From the NCBI GenBank assembly GCA_030682835.1, contig JAUXNG010000035.1:48828-112827 (forward strand): DNA of 64,000 nt, written 5' to 3'. Within the stretch, counting starts at the first letter, position 1, and every line of letters begins with the position of its first letter. The position numbers and the translations under genes were made by a program. Positions 51,998-62,400 of the stretch are shown piece after piece. The DNA is from Hydrogenophaga sp. Lineage in GTDB: Bacteria > Pseudomonadota > Gammaproteobacteria > Burkholderiales > Burkholderiaceae_C. The notes under the pieces are model-generated. The model was not told where the DNA came from. It worked only from the letters and a program-made list of their open reading frames with translations, and ran no database searches.

Positions 51998-52603
51998 ATG
52001 GACATCCTCATCGGCATGCTGTTGATCGGCATCGGCGGCTTCGCCGTCAAGAACGCAGAGCAGCGCCTGCGCATTGCCCTGCTGGGCAGCCAGCTGCAAA
52101 AATACCAGCTGGAAAAGCACATGGAATACCTTACCGAGGGCTACCTGCGCGCGCTGGGAGAAAACGACGCCGAGCGCCGCGACCAGGTGTGGCAGCTGAT
52201 GGAAAGCACCGAAAAGACGGTGGCCACCCAGCTGGAACAGCTGGCCCTGGACGTGGCACGGCTGGACGAAAAGGCCACGCGGGTGAGCCGCCTTCCGCTG
52301 GCCCTGCCGCTGGTCAGCCGCCTGCTGCCCGCCACCACTTTTGACCTGCGCGAAGCGCTGGCGGTGCACGCGCGCGGCGTGGCCAGCGTGGTGCAGAACA
52401 CGCGCGGCCTGGACCGGCGCGACAAGGCCTTCATGCTGTCGGCCGAGCTCTTTCTGTTCCAGCACACCTGCCACTGGTACTGCCGCTCCCGCTCGACGGC
52501 GTCGGCCCGCCTGGCGGTGCGCCACCGCACACGCTACGAACAGGTGATGGCGGCCGTGTCACCCACCACCCGACGCGGCTGGGAGGCCCTGCTGTCGCGA
52601 TGA
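51998..52603 (+). CDS. Conserved membrane-anchored protein of unknown function
   Basis: The 201-residue protein starts MDILIGMLLIGIGGFAVK, a single hydrophobic anchor. The rest is helical (AEQRLRIALLGSQLQKYQLE, then EKTVATQLEQLALDVARLDE), with a cysteine pair region HTCHWYC near 165-171. I do not recognise the family. The ATG at 51998 is chosen because the hydrophobic segment follows at once. It stands between the kinase and the Tim44-domain gene on the same strand, with no clear link to either. Confidence 0.7.
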   Translation: MDILIGMLLIGIGGFAVKNAEQRLRIALLGSQLQKYQLEKHMEYLTEGYLRALGENDAERRDQVWQLMESTEKTVATQLEQLALDVARLDEKATRVSRLPLALPLVSRLLPATTFDLREALAVHARGVASVVQNTRGLDRRDKAFMLSAELFLFQHTCHWYCRSRSTASARLAVRHRTRYEQVMAAVSPTTRRGWEALLSR

Positions 52604-52747
52604 CGGCAGGCCTACACCAGCCGGTTTGCGCCGACGGCTCTTTTGCTTCGTTAAAAGCTGACAAATCATCTTGACGCATCTGCTTTTTCTGAAGTTTGAA
52701 CTTCTATACCCTTGGCGGGTTCTCAATCCCTTTGCAGGAGACATCTG

Positions 52748-53668
52748 ATGAAGAAAGCCCTTTCCCTTCTGGCCGTGGTGTTCGCACTCGGCCTGTCCAC
52801 CGTGACCCTGGATGCGGAAGCGCGCCGCATGGGTGGCGGCAAGTCGCTCGGCATGCAGCGCCAGGCCACACCACCCCCCAAGGCACCCAACGCAGCACCG
52901 GCACAGACGCCCGCGGCAACGCCTGGCGCAGCAGCTGCTGCACCCGCCGCAGCCGCCGCGTCCACGCGCAGCAAGTGGATGGGCCCCATCGCGGGTCTGG
53001 CCGCCGGTCTCGGCCTCGCCGCGCTGGCCTCGCACCTGGGCTTTGGCGAAGGCCTGGCCAACATGCTGATGATTGGCTTGCTGATCATGGCCGTGCTGGC
53101 GGTGGTCGGCTTCATCATGCGCAAGCGTGCCGCTGCACAGAGCGGTGGTGGTCAGCGCATGGCCTATGCCGGCAACGATGCGGGCGGACAGCGTTCCCCC
53201 GGCTTTGATTCGGCCCGTCCTGCCGGCGCAGGCGCTGCTGCGGGTGGCTCGATGATCGGCTCGGCCATTGGTGGCAACGTGTCGGAAACCCGCCCCATCC
53301 CGGCTGACTTCGACGTGGCCGCCTTCGTGCGCAACGCCAAGGTGAACTACATGCGTCTGCAGGCCGCCAACGACGCGGGCAACCTGGACGACCTGCGTGC
53401 GTTCACCTCACCCGAGATGTTTGCGGAACTCCAGATGGACATTCAGGAGCGCAACGGTGCCACGCAGGAAACCCGCGTGCTGGAGCTGAACGCCGATGTG
53501 CTGGAAGTGGCCGAAGACGGCAACCGCTACGTGGTGAGCGTGCACTTCAACGGTCGCGTGCAGGAAGACGGCGGCGATCCGGACGACATCAACGAAATCT
53601 GGCATCTCACCAAGGCCCGCCAAGGTTCGGGTGGCTGGGTACTCGCCGGCATCCAGCAGGTGGTCTGA
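52748..53668 (+). CDS. Tim44-like domain protein
   Basis: The 306-residue protein has a signal-like N-terminus (LSLLAVVFALGLSTVTLDAEARRMGGG at 5-31 or so), an Ala/Pro-rich linker, a glycine-rich membrane segment (GPIAGLAAGLGLAALASHLG, LANMLMIGLLIMAVLAVVGF) and a C-terminal Tim44 domain (about 185-306: FVRNAKVNYMRLQAAND, LDDLRAFTSPEMFAELQMDI, WHLTKA). In bacteria these domains belong to envelope proteins of uncertain role. A ribosome site CAGGAGA precedes the ATG. It is followed by a strong terminator, so it is a single gene. Confidence 0.85.
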   Translation: MKKALSLLAVVFALGLSTVTLDAEARRMGGGKSLGMQRQATPPPKAPNAAPAQTPAATPGAAAAAPAAAAASTRSKWMGPIAGLAAGLGLAALASHLGFGEGLANMLMIGLLIMAVLAVVGFIMRKRAAAQSGGGQRMAYAGNDAGGQRSPGFDSARPAGAGAAAGGSMIGSAIGGNVSETRPIPADFDVAAFVRNAKVNYMRLQAANDAGNLDDLRAFTSPEMFAELQMDIQERNGATQETRVLELNADVLEVAEDGNRYVVSVHFNGRVQEDGGDPDDINEIWHLTKARQGSGGWVLAGIQQVV

Positions 53669-53707
53669 ACCTGAACCCACCGGCCCACGGGCCGGCTTGA
53701 ACCGCAA

Positions 53708-53740
53708 GGGCCCCGACGCGACAAGCGCCGGGGCCTTTTT
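53708..53740 (+). terminator. Rho-independent terminator after the Tim44-domain gene
   Basis: The stem GGCCCCGACGC/GCGCCGGGGCC (one mismatch) is followed by TTTTT. It ends 72 bp after the stop. Confidence 0.88.
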
Positions 53741-53905
53741 GCTGGCGGGATCATCAGATTCGGTTACAAAAACTTGGGGCATCGATAGCACAATGGGCCA
53801 CATGCCTTCCGCCACCGCCCTTCGCAGGACCGAGCCAGACACGCGCCTTCCAGACGCCTCGCTGGCTGCGTGGCGGTCAGCCGGCGTCAACGCCCTGGCC
53901 TTCGC

Positions 53906-55837
53906 ATGACCGCTGACGGGCGCTCGGCACCCCCATCGACTGCGCCCGGGCCGGTGCAGAGCATGCCCCACACACCGGGTGGGCCGGGCCGTTCTCGGTG
54001 GCGGTGGCTGCAAGTAGCTCCCGAGCGCCAGCGCCTGCAGGTGGCCGTCGCCGCCTCGGTGGCGCTCCACGCCCTGCTGCTGAGCCTGAGCTTCGGGGGG
54101 CAAACACACGGCCTGCCGGGCTTTCGCCTGCCGTGGCAGGAACGCCGAGCCAGCGCACCCGACATACAGATCTTTCTGGTGCCTGCACCCCGTGCCGTGG
54201 CCACACCCGGCGCACCCCCGACCTCGGTGCCTCAGGCCGCGCAGGCAACCCCCGCCGCTTCTGCACCCCGGGTAGCGGCACAGGCCGAAAAGCCCGCAGA
54301 GACGGGGCCAGGCGGCTTGCCACGTCAGGCTGAACCCGCGCCTGCACCTGCATCGGCACCAGCGCCGCGACCTGTTCCGGCAACAACCCCGCCCGCGCCA
54401 GATGCAGTGCCCCTGGTTTTGCCCCCGTTGCAGCAAAGCAGCGAACCGATAGCGCAGGCGCCCGCTCGGGTCGAGCCCGCGCCAGTGGCCGCGACGCAGG
54501 CACCGGAGCCCATCAGCAGCACGCCCCCACTGGCCGCTATGCAGTCGACCCCGCAAGGGCCGCCAGACGACACCGAGCGGTCGACTGAAACAAGTGCAGA
54601 TGCCGCGCGCATCGAAACGGAACGCCTGGAAACGATCCGCCAGCTGGCGATCCAGCAAGAGGCCGACCGCCAGGTGGCCGCACAGGCGGAGGCGGCACGT
54701 CTGGACGCCGAGCGTGCCGAGGCCGCGCGCCAGCTGGCTGCCCAGCAGGAAGCCGACCGACGGGCCGCTGCACAGGCCGAAGCAGCACGACAGCAAGCCC
54801 AGCGCGCAGAAGCCGCGCGCCAGATGGCGGCCGAGCAGGAGGCCAACCGGCAGGTTGCTGCACAGGCGGAAGCGGCGCGCCAACGGGCCGCCCAGCAAGA
54901 GGCCGACCGGCAAGCCACCGCCCACGCGGAAGCGGCACGACAGGAGGCCCAGCGCGCCGATGCCGTGCGCCAGTTGGCGGCCCAGCAGGAGGCCAACCGG
55001 GAGGCCGCTGCCCTGGCCGAAGCCGCACGACAGGAAGCCCAGCGCGCCGAAGCCGCGCGCCAGCTGGCGGCCCAGCAGGAATCCGACCGACAGGCCGCTG
55101 CACAGGCGGAAGCCGCACGCCAGGAAGCCCAGCGCGCCGAAGCCGCGCGCCAGCTGGCGGCCCAGCAGGAAGCCGACCGGCAGGCCGCTGCACAGGCGGA
55201 GGCCGCACGCCAGGAAGCCCGGCGCGCCGAAGCCGCGCGCCAGCTGGCGGCGCAGCAGGAAGCCGACCGGCAGGCCGCTGCACAGGCAGCAGCTGCACGC
55301 CAGGCAGCGGCCCAGGCAGATGGCGCGCGCCTGGACGCCGAGCGGGCGGAAGCGGCGCGGCTCGCAGCCGCTGAGGCGCGCCGCGAGGCCCGGCTGCGGG
55401 AGATCGGGCAGCAGCTGGACGACGAGGCCGACCGCCGCGACGCAAATGCCGCCGCAGCGGCTCGCCTGCCCCCCACTGTGAGTGGCCTGCGCCGCGCCCG
55501 GCTGTTCGGGCGCACCGACCCCAACACCGAACTCGTGCTCTACGCCGAAGCCTGGGCCCGCAAGATCCAGATGAACATGGCCGTCGAGCAGGTGCGCGAC
55601 CTGGCCCGCCACGCGCACACCACGCCCGTGGTGACGGTCGCCATACGCAGCGACGGAACGGTCGAGTCGGTGAAGTTCGTGCTCTCCAGTGGCGTACCGG
55701 TGATTGACGAAGCCATCGTCAGCATCGTGCGAAGCCAGGCGCCCTACCAGGCCTTCCAGCCGGAACTGGCGCGCGATGTGGACGTGGTCGAGATCCGCCG
55801 CAGCTGGCACTTTGACGTGACCGTGCGGCTGTACTGA
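53906..55837 (+). CDS. TonB/TolA-like protein with 30-residue repeats
   Basis: The 643-residue protein has a short cytoplasmic head, one membrane helix at 44-63 (LQVAVAASVALHALLLSLS, the usual TonB pattern), a Pro/Ala-rich part to about 230, and a Glu/Ala/Gln/Arg-rich repeat region (about 250-475). A C-terminal TonB-like domain closes it (about 520-643, VVTVAIRSDGTVESVKFVLSS, VIDEAIVSIVRSQAPY). Such proteins bridge the inner membrane to outer-membrane receptors with energy from ExbBD or TolQR, which are not in this window. The start is the ATG at 53906. It is convergent with the M50 fusion gene. Confidence 0.85.
   Translation: MTADGRSAPPSTAPGPVQSMPHTPGGPGRSRWRWLQVAPERQRLQVAVAASVALHALLLSLSFGGQTHGLPGFRLPWQERRASAPDIQIFLVPAPRAVATPGAPPTSVPQAAQATPAASAPRVAAQAEKPAETGPGGLPRQAEPAPAPASAPAPRPVPATTPPAPDAVPLVLPPLQQSSEPIAQAPARVEPAPVAATQAPEPISSTPPLAAMQSTPQGPPDDTERSTETSADAARIETERLETIRQLAIQQEADRQVAAQAEAARLDAERAEAARQLAAQQEADRRAAAQAEAARQQAQRAEAARQMAAEQEANRQVAAQAEAARQRAAQQEADRQATAHAEAARQEAQRADAVRQLAAQQEANREAAALAEAARQEAQRAEAARQLAAQQESDRQAAAQAEAARQEAQRAEAARQLAAQQEADRQAAAQAEAARQEARRAEAARQLAAQQEADRQAAAQAAAARQAAAQADGARLDAERAEAARLAAAEARREARLREIGQQLDDEADRRDANAAAAARLPPTVSGLRRARLFGRTDPNTELVLYAEAWARKIQMNMAVEQVRDLARHAHTTPVVTVAIRSDGTVESVKFVLSSGVPVIDEAIVSIVRSQAPYQAFQPELARDVDVVEIRRSWHFDVTVRLY
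54655..55317 (+). repeat. 90-bp tandem coding repeats in the TolA-like gene
   Basis: The 30-residue unit (AEAARQEAQRAEAARQ, then LAAQQEADRQAAAQ) repeats about seven times. The last copies are spaced exactly 90 bp at 55091, 55181 and 55271, with few changes between them, so recent duplication or gene conversion is likely. It forms a long alpha-helix in the protein. Confidence 0.85.
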
Positions 55838-55891
55838 CGCAGCCCTTGGCACGTGAGCGGCCGTGCCGCTTCACGGTCTGAAGCCGGCTCG

Positions 55892-57994
55892 TCAGAAACT
55901 CGCTTCGCGCAGCAGCACGGCCGCGCCGTTTCGCAGGTAGCGCCAGGCCGGCACTTCCCAGCTGCCGCGGATGGAGACGGTGCCCCGCCAGCTGCGGTCG
56001 GCCAGCTCGTCCAGCGGGGACTCCACGGCCAGGGCCACGCGGTAGACGCTGCGCTCGGGAAAGAACTGGCCGCCCTTCTCACGGCTCAGCACATGCCCCC
56101 CGCTCTGCGTGGCGAGCATGCCGCTGGGCAGCACCCGGGTGGCGTCGGCTTCCACGCTGAGCACCCTGAGCTTCAACACCGGGCCCACGGCCGAATCGAG
56201 CATGAAGATGCCCTGGTCGCCGGGCTTGATGCGCGTGACCGCTTCTTCGTCCAGATAGGTCTCCACCAGAAAACTGCCATCGGCCACCAGCACACCCAAT
56301 TTTTCCTTGCGCCCGAGCCACTGGCCCGGGTGCAGGTCGGGATCCAGATCGCGCAGCCGTCCGGCAAACGGGGCACTCGGCTGGTAACGCAGCAGCTCGT
56401 CACGCAGGCCGTCCACCTGGGCCTGCGCCGTGGTCACCTCGACAAAGCTGCTCTGCAGCCGGTTGCGGGCTTCGGCGTCAAACCCGGCCACGTCGGCCTG
56501 CAGGCGCAGACGCTCCAAATTCACGCCAGCGGTTTCGCGGCGCACCGCCACATCGGGGGCGCCCAGCGTCAGCAAGACACGCCCCGCCTCCACCGAGGCC
56601 GACTCGGCCACCGGCAGACGCTCGATCACAGCGCCAGCCGGGGCAAACACCGGCCAGACGTCAACCGGCCGCAGAATGCCGCTGGCCGAGACCCCGCCGG
56701 GCCAGGGCAGAAAAAACACGCCCAGCAGCAGCGTGACCACGCTGGCCGAGCGCCACCAGCGGCCCCGTTGCCGGATGCGGGGCCACAGCGTGTGCCAGAC
56801 CTTGAGTTCCTGATAAATGGGCATGGCAATGAACCAGATGATTTCCACCACAAACAGAAAAATACCCAGCAGCTTGATGAAGAAGCTGTAGACCAGCACC
56901 GCAATGCCCAGGAAGAGCACCAGCCGGTACAGCCAGGTCAGCCAGGCGAACACGATGAGCGCGCGCTCCTTGCCGGGCCCGAAATGCTCGGGCTTCGGGT
57001 CGCCCAGGCGGAACAGGCCTTCGCGCAGTTTCCAGCGCGCCAGCGCGAAGCTGCGCGAATGCATGTTGGGCATGTCCAGCGCGTCCGACAGGATGAAGTA
57101 GCCGTCGAAGCGCATGAACGGGCTGGCGTTGATGGCGAGGGTGGCGACCCAGCTGGTGGTGGCCAGGAAAAACATGGCCGAGCGCCCTGCCCCGTCGGGC
57201 AGCAGTGTCCAGGCCAGCGTGGCCCACACCGCAATGAACAGCTCGGTGGCGATGCCGGCGCTGGAGACGGCCAGACGCTGGCGGTTGTTGGTCAGCCGCC
57301 AGCTTTCGTTGGTGTCGGTGTACGCCATCGGCCACAGCACGAGAAACGCGACCCCCATCGTGGGAATGCGGCAGCCGAAGCGCTTGGCGGTGAAGGCGTG
57401 CCCCAGTTCGTGCAGCAGCTTCACGCTGAACAGTGCGACGCCGTAGGCGAGCAGGCCTTCCCAGTTGAAGGTGTCCACCAGCGAAGCCAGAAAGGTGTCC
57501 CACTGGCGCACCACCCCCAGCAGGCCGATCGACAGCGCCGCCACGCTGAGCCAGACAAAGCGCCGCGTGAAAAAAAAGGCAGCCACCGGCTGCCAGCGGT
57601 CGAGCCAGGTGTCGGGCCGCCAGAGCGGCACCCGGAAAAACAGGTAGTGGTGCAGCAGCCACTTCAGCGGCGTGCCTTCGATCTTGGCCAGCCGTTCGGC
57701 CAGACCGCGTGCGCCCTGCGCCGCCGCGGGCTGAACCAGCTGGTTCTCGACCAGGAACTGGGCGACGTTCTCCACGTCGGCTGCGCCGAGGTGCAAGGGC
57801 GTGGCCGATTCAATCGCCCGGGCGATGGCACCAAAGTCGCCGAGCGACCAGCGGCTCAGCACCTCGAAGGTGGGCCAGTCGATGCGGAAGAACAGGTTGC
57901 GCACCGGGTCGTGCAGGGTCCAGCTGGGTTGCCCGTCGGGCAGCGTGGGCCCGGGCAGCAGATCCAGCTCTTCTCGCAGCCGCGGCAGAGCCAT
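55892..57994 (-). CDS. M50 site-2-protease-like domain fused to an HlyD-type adaptor (with PqqD-like N-terminal part)
   Basis: The 700-residue protein has three parts. Residues about 1-100 resemble a PqqD-type peptide-recognition fold (PTLPDGQPSWTLHDPVRNLF, FEVLSRWSLGD). About 130-440 is a multi-pass membrane zinc protease with HELGH at 195-199 and an NASPFMRFDGY motif near 295-305. About 460-700 is a biotin/lipoyl and HlyD-like adaptor (FAPAGAVIERLPVAESASVEAGR, SAPFAGRLRDLDP, VETYLDEEAVTRIKPGD). YydH-type proteins are the nearest known design. It begins 2 bp after the adaptor gene stop. It should process or export the giant protein encoded first in the operon; this is inferred. Confidence 0.82.
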   Translation of the reverse strand: MALPRLREELDLLPGPTLPDGQPSWTLHDPVRNLFFRIDWPTFEVLSRWSLGDFGAIARAIESATPLHLGAADVENVAQFLVENQLVQPAAAQGARGLAERLAKIEGTPLKWLLHHYLFFRVPLWRPDTWLDRWQPVAAFFFTRRFVWLSVAALSIGLLGVVRQWDTFLASLVDTFNWEGLLAYGVALFSVKLLHELGHAFTAKRFGCRIPTMGVAFLVLWPMAYTDTNESWRLTNNRQRLAVSSAGIATELFIAVWATLAWTLLPDGAGRSAMFFLATTSWVATLAINASPFMRFDGYFILSDALDMPNMHSRSFALARWKLREGLFRLGDPKPEHFGPGKERALIVFAWLTWLYRLVLFLGIAVLVYSFFIKLLGIFLFVVEIIWFIAMPIYQELKVWHTLWPRIRQRGRWWRSASVVTLLLGVFFLPWPGGVSASGILRPVDVWPVFAPAGAVIERLPVAESASVEAGRVLLTLGAPDVAVRRETAGVNLERLRLQADVAGFDAEARNRLQSSFVEVTTAQAQVDGLRDELLRYQPSAPFAGRLRDLDPDLHPGQWLGRKEKLGVLVADGSFLVETYLDEEAVTRIKPGDQGIFMLDSAVGPVLKLRVLSVEADATRVLPSGMLATQSGGHVLSREKGGQFFPERSVYRVALAVESPLDELADRSWRGTVSIRGSWEVPAWRYLRNGAAVLLREASF

Positions 57995-57996
57995 CG

Positions 57997-59403
57997 TCAC
58001 CACCCCAGCGTGCTGCGGACGCTGGCCCAGGGGCGACGCAGCGCCCAGTAGGCCATCGGCACCCATTCACCGCGGACCTTGGCCGTGCCCTTGAGGCCCA
58101 CCCGGTGGAGGGTCGGCTCATCGAGCGTGGCGCGCAGGCGGTACGCATAGCTGCCGTCGGGCCGCAGGATCGCGTCGTGCGAGAAGTAGCGCACGGTGGC
58201 CTCCACCGGGTCCATCGGACTGGCGCTCAGGTACAGCCGGATCCCCGCCGCCGGATCGACCGGAATGGCGTCGGCCACGGACACCCAGGCCTCCACCTCC
58301 ACATCGTTGGGTGAGGCAATGCGCAGGATGCGTTCACCCACGGCAACGGGCTTGCCGAGCCACTCGGAAGGGTCGTCGAAGATCGCGATGCCGTCCTGCG
58401 GCGCCAGCACGCGCGCGCGGTTGAGCTGGTCCTCGATGTACAGCGCCTCGGCCCGGCGCTCTTCGATCTTGCCGGTCAGTACCGCGAGCTGGCCACGCGC
58501 CTTGCTGTCAGACAGTGCCAGCTGTGCCATCTGCTGGTACTCGGCCTGCGCCGTGGCCAGTGATTGCCTGGCCACCTCCAGCTTGCTCAGGATCAGACCT
58601 TCGTCGAAGCCGAACAGCGGATCGCCCTGGCGCACGGCCTGGTTGGGCTGCACGTGAAACACCTCCACCACGCCGTCCAGCGGGGCACGGATCACCGCGG
58701 GCCGGGCCGGCACCAGCTCGCCGGGGGCCAGCACGGTCAGGCGCACCGGAAGGAACACCAGCAGCACACTGGCCGCGAGCAACAGCGCGGGCTTGTGGCG
58801 CCACCAGCGAGCATCCGGCGCCGGACGGAAGTAACGAACAGCACGGGCTGGCCATGTGCGAACCGAATAGGCCGGCGGCCTGAACTGGGCACGCCAGGCC
58901 AGGTGCCAGCCATCCATCCACTCGCCCAGCAAGGCCAGTTCCTCGTCGGCCCAGGGCTGGTCGCGCGCCAGCAGCAGGCCGCCGGCAGGTGCCTGCGGCA
59001 GCTCGCCCCCGGGCAACGGCACCCACAGCAGGTGCTGAGGCAGCCATTCGGCCCACGCCTGTGCCAGCTCATCCGGCACGTCACCCGCCGTCAGCCGCAG
59101 GGGCTGGTCGCCCCGCCCGCTCAGGTGTGCACACAGCTTGCCGAGCCAGAGCGTGTAGGGCGCGTTGGCTTCGATCTGCACAATGCCCGACAGCGCCTGC
59201 ACCCCCATCCCCGAAAACCAGAGCGCAGCCTGGCGGTAAGGCGCCAGCGCATGGCTGTCGTTCACCGCCATGAAGCGCAGCTCGGGCACGGACGCGGCAC
59301 GCCGCGCCCGGCGTGCCAGGTCGAGCAGGACGATCAGCGGGTTGGCCGGCAGGGGAGCAGCTGCGACCGGGCCTGCGGGCTCGATCATGGGTCGGGCGCT
59401 CAT
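57997..59403 (-). CDS. HlyD-family membrane-fusion protein with GAF-like N-terminal domain
   Basis: The 468-residue protein has a soluble N-terminal domain (about 20-190, GAF-like by its PLRLTAGDVPDELAQAW and LGEWMDGWHLAW segments), one membrane helix near 208-228 (LLLAASVLLVFLPVRLTVLA) and a periplasmic HlyD part with two lipoyl-like halves (VIRAPLDGVVEVFHVQPNQAV, ARVLAPQDGIAIFDDPSEW) around a helical hairpin. HlyD proteins link inner-membrane transporters to an outer-membrane channel. The start is 13 bp after the stop of the giant gene. No TolC or ABC gene is in the window. Confidence 0.85.
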   Translation of the reverse strand: MSARPMIEPAGPVAAAPLPANPLIVLLDLARRARRAASVPELRFMAVNDSHALAPYRQAALWFSGMGVQALSGIVQIEANAPYTLWLGKLCAHLSGRGDQPLRLTAGDVPDELAQAWAEWLPQHLLWVPLPGGELPQAPAGGLLLARDQPWADEELALLGEWMDGWHLAWRAQFRPPAYSVRTWPARAVRYFRPAPDARWWRHKPALLLAASVLLVFLPVRLTVLAPGELVPARPAVIRAPLDGVVEVFHVQPNQAVRQGDPLFGFDEGLILSKLEVARQSLATAQAEYQQMAQLALSDSKARGQLAVLTGKIEERRAEALYIEDQLNRARVLAPQDGIAIFDDPSEWLGKPVAVGERILRIASPNDVEVEAWVSVADAIPVDPAAGIRLYLSASPMDPVEATVRYFSHDAILRPDGSYAYRLRATLDEPTLHRVGLKGTAKVRGEWVPMAYWALRRPWASVRSTLGW

Positions 59404-59416
59404 GCCGCGAAACCGG

Positions 59417-62400
59417 TCATGCCGGCACCTTCGCCGGGCGTGCCACGCTCACCGGCCGCTCCGCAGCGCGCTGGCTGAAGCGCTGCGACACCTCGCGCAG
59501 CTGCTCGCTCAGGCCTGCGCGGGCCTGTGCCCGCTCCCCCACCTGGAAGCGGAACACGGTCACAGCCGTACGACCGTCGGTATCCCGCGCGGTCAGCTTG
59601 ATCTTGAGTTCACCCTTCCAGCCCTTGGGCGGCTCGAAGCGGAACACCCCGGTCTTGAGATCGAGCACGATCCAGCCAGGCAGCGGCTGACCGTCGTCCA
59701 GTTCGGCCGACAAGCCCACCCAGGCGTCCACACGGCTGTGCACGAAGGCGTCAAACGGCACCACGAAACTGCCCGCCGCATCGGCCTCGGCAAACTGGTC
59801 GGGCATGCCGCGCAGCACGCTAAGGCTGATCTCTTCACTGTCGACCACCGCGGCACGCCAGTCGCTCTGGCGGGTGAAGAGATCCCCGGAGAAGCGGCTG
59901 GTGAGCTCGGCTTCGCCTCGCGTCCGCTCCAGGTACGAGAGTGCCCACGGCTGTGCCTGGGCGGCCAGCGCATACAGGGTCGAATCGAAGGGCAGGTAGG
60001 TGAAACGCGGGCCTTCGCCCTGGTCCAGAGGGACGAACTGCGGTTCCGCCACCGGCAGCCGAGCCACTTCCGGAAGCGCTGGCGGCACCAGGTCCGGTTC
60101 GGGCGTGACCTCTGCAAGCTTGGCGAACGCCAGGACGCCTGGATCCAGAATTCGGTTGGCCCGCATGTCGTTATCGCCAAAGGCGTTGTCGGTCAGGATC
60201 AGTTCGATGCCCACGATCTTGCCGGCCTCGACCACGAACCGGGCGCCATCGCCGCCTGGGGTGCGCTGCGTGAAGTCGTACCAACCCTCAGCGGTGATGC
60301 GTTTGCCATCAAGATCGACCAGATTGCCGCCCGCCACCGCTGCGGCAGAGACAAACTTGATGTAGCTGTTGAACTCCCCCTCGTTGAGTCCAGCAGCCCG
60401 CAGATCGATGTACAGGCGCACCTGCACGCCCGGTCGATCAGGGAAATCAACATCAGGAAAAAGGTCGGAGAAGGCACCGCCCTCCGCCTGAGGTCCGAGT
60501 TCAAACCGGATAGGGTCCCAAGGGGTTTCGACGGTGCTGCCGTCGGCCAGCGTCACCGTGCGGATGCCCCCGCCGTCAATGCTCACGTCATCGGCCGCCG
60601 AGCCGAACTGGGCGTCAGCAAATGCCACCACCCGGATATTTTCCAACTGCAGGCTGGTGGAGACCGTGTTGTCGGAAGTTCCCTCGAGCGCCATCAGCGA
60701 AATGATGGGCCTGACGTCGGTCAGCGCTCCTTCATTGCCGGCGGTGAAGCTGGCGACATCGCGCCAGGCGAGCGTGGCCAGGGCATTCTGCTCGGCGTCG
60801 GGAATGCCATCGCCGTTGAGGTCCCCAGGCAGCGCGTTGCCGATGCCTTGCGAAGCCACGAGCGAAGACAACTGATCTTCAGTCGTGGGTGAGATGCCGT
60901 CGCGATCGAGGTCGTCGTCCAGATCGAGGACACTGGTGACCGGGCCCTCGGGGCGCAACTCGCCTGTGAAGCGCACACCGGTGCCATCGTCCTTGATCGT
61001 GGCGGTACCGAACTCGGTCCGCGCCAGCAAGGCGCTGCCCACAGCCAGACGGAACGTTTCACTGCCCTCGTATTCCCGTTCCTGCTCGGCCGTGATGTTG
61101 ACCCGCACGTACAGGGTTCCGTCAGCCGGGACGCTCACCGGGCCCGTCACCTCGGTCCAGGCGTTGGCCTGCACATTCCAGAACTGCAGCGATGGCCTTG
61201 CACCCAGATCGGCCGTAGCGTTTGCCGGGTCTGTGTTGCGGTCCAGCAGCGACACCGTCAAGGAATCTCCCGCGCTGGCGCGCAGCGTGAACACGGCATA
61301 GGTGGAGCCTTCGTTCACCAGCACACTGTTGACCTTGAGCGGCCGGTCATCGTCGCGCACGGCGTTCAAATCTTCCGACCCGTTCTCGCGGAAGATCGTG
61401 CCGGTGCCGTCGTCGAGGATGCGCGCCGTTCCCGTCGTGGTCAGGCCGCTACCACCGCGGACGGTGGCCTCCAGCACCAGGGATTCCGCCCCTTCGAAGA
61501 TCTCGTCATTGACCACGGCCACGCGCACAAGCATGAGCGACGAACCGGCCGGGAAACGCGCACCCGACGTGCTGTCGTAAACCACCCAGCGGCTGCCGTC
61601 ATAGATTTCCAGGGGGCCGCGCGTGTCGATGCCAACCGTGGCGGTACTGCCGTTCCCGCCCAGGCTCAGGTCCAGCGTGCTGCCAGCCTCCCCTGTGACG
61701 CGGTACACCACCCAGGACGACGCCTCGTTCACCACCGGGCTGCTCACGAAGAGCGCGCGGTCGTCGTCGAGGTTGCTCGACGCGGTACCCGAGAAGGCGC
61801 CGTTGGGTCCGTTGAACTCGAAGCGCACCCCGGAACCATCATCGCGAATGGTGGCCTGCCCCGACGCCGTGCGCAGCTGGGTGCCACCCGTCAGCGCCGT
61901 GAAGTAGGTAGCGTTCAGCAGGAAAGTTTCGGGGCCCTCGAACACCGTGTCATTGACCAGCGCCGTTCGCACCAGCAAAGTGGACGACCCACTGTCCTGC
62001 ACGGCAAAACGACCGGTGTAGGTCACCCAGCTGGCCCCGTTCCAGTACTCGAGCGCAGGACTGAAATCGGCACCGCTCAAAGCCGAGCCGGTGACCAGGC
62101 CCAGTTCCAGGAACTGCCCCCCCACCACTTGCAAGGTGAACACCGCATGGCTGGAACCCTCGTTGACCGAGAAACTGCTCACATTCAGGCGCAGGTCGTC
62201 GTCGAGGTTGCGGTCTGTGGTGCCCGAGAAAGCGCCGTTGGGCCCGTTGAACAAGAAGATCACACCCTGCCCGTCATCCCGGATGGTGGCCGTGCCCGTG
62301 AAGGCACCGGTGGTGGGCAGACCGGCCACGTGGTAGGTAGCGGTGAGCCGGAAGTCCTCCGAACGCTCGAAGAAGGCGTCGTTGACAATGGCCGTGCGCA

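Noticed and set aside
54655..55317. Regular 90-bp repeats considered as a CRISPR array
   Set aside because: There are no unique spacers; the whole unit repeats and is coding.
53408..55852. 814-codon open frame on the minus strand opposite the TolA-like gene
   Set aside because: It mirrors the GC-rich repeats of the real gene, is Cys/Gly/Leu-rich low complexity, crosses two genes and a terminator, and has no recognisable domain.
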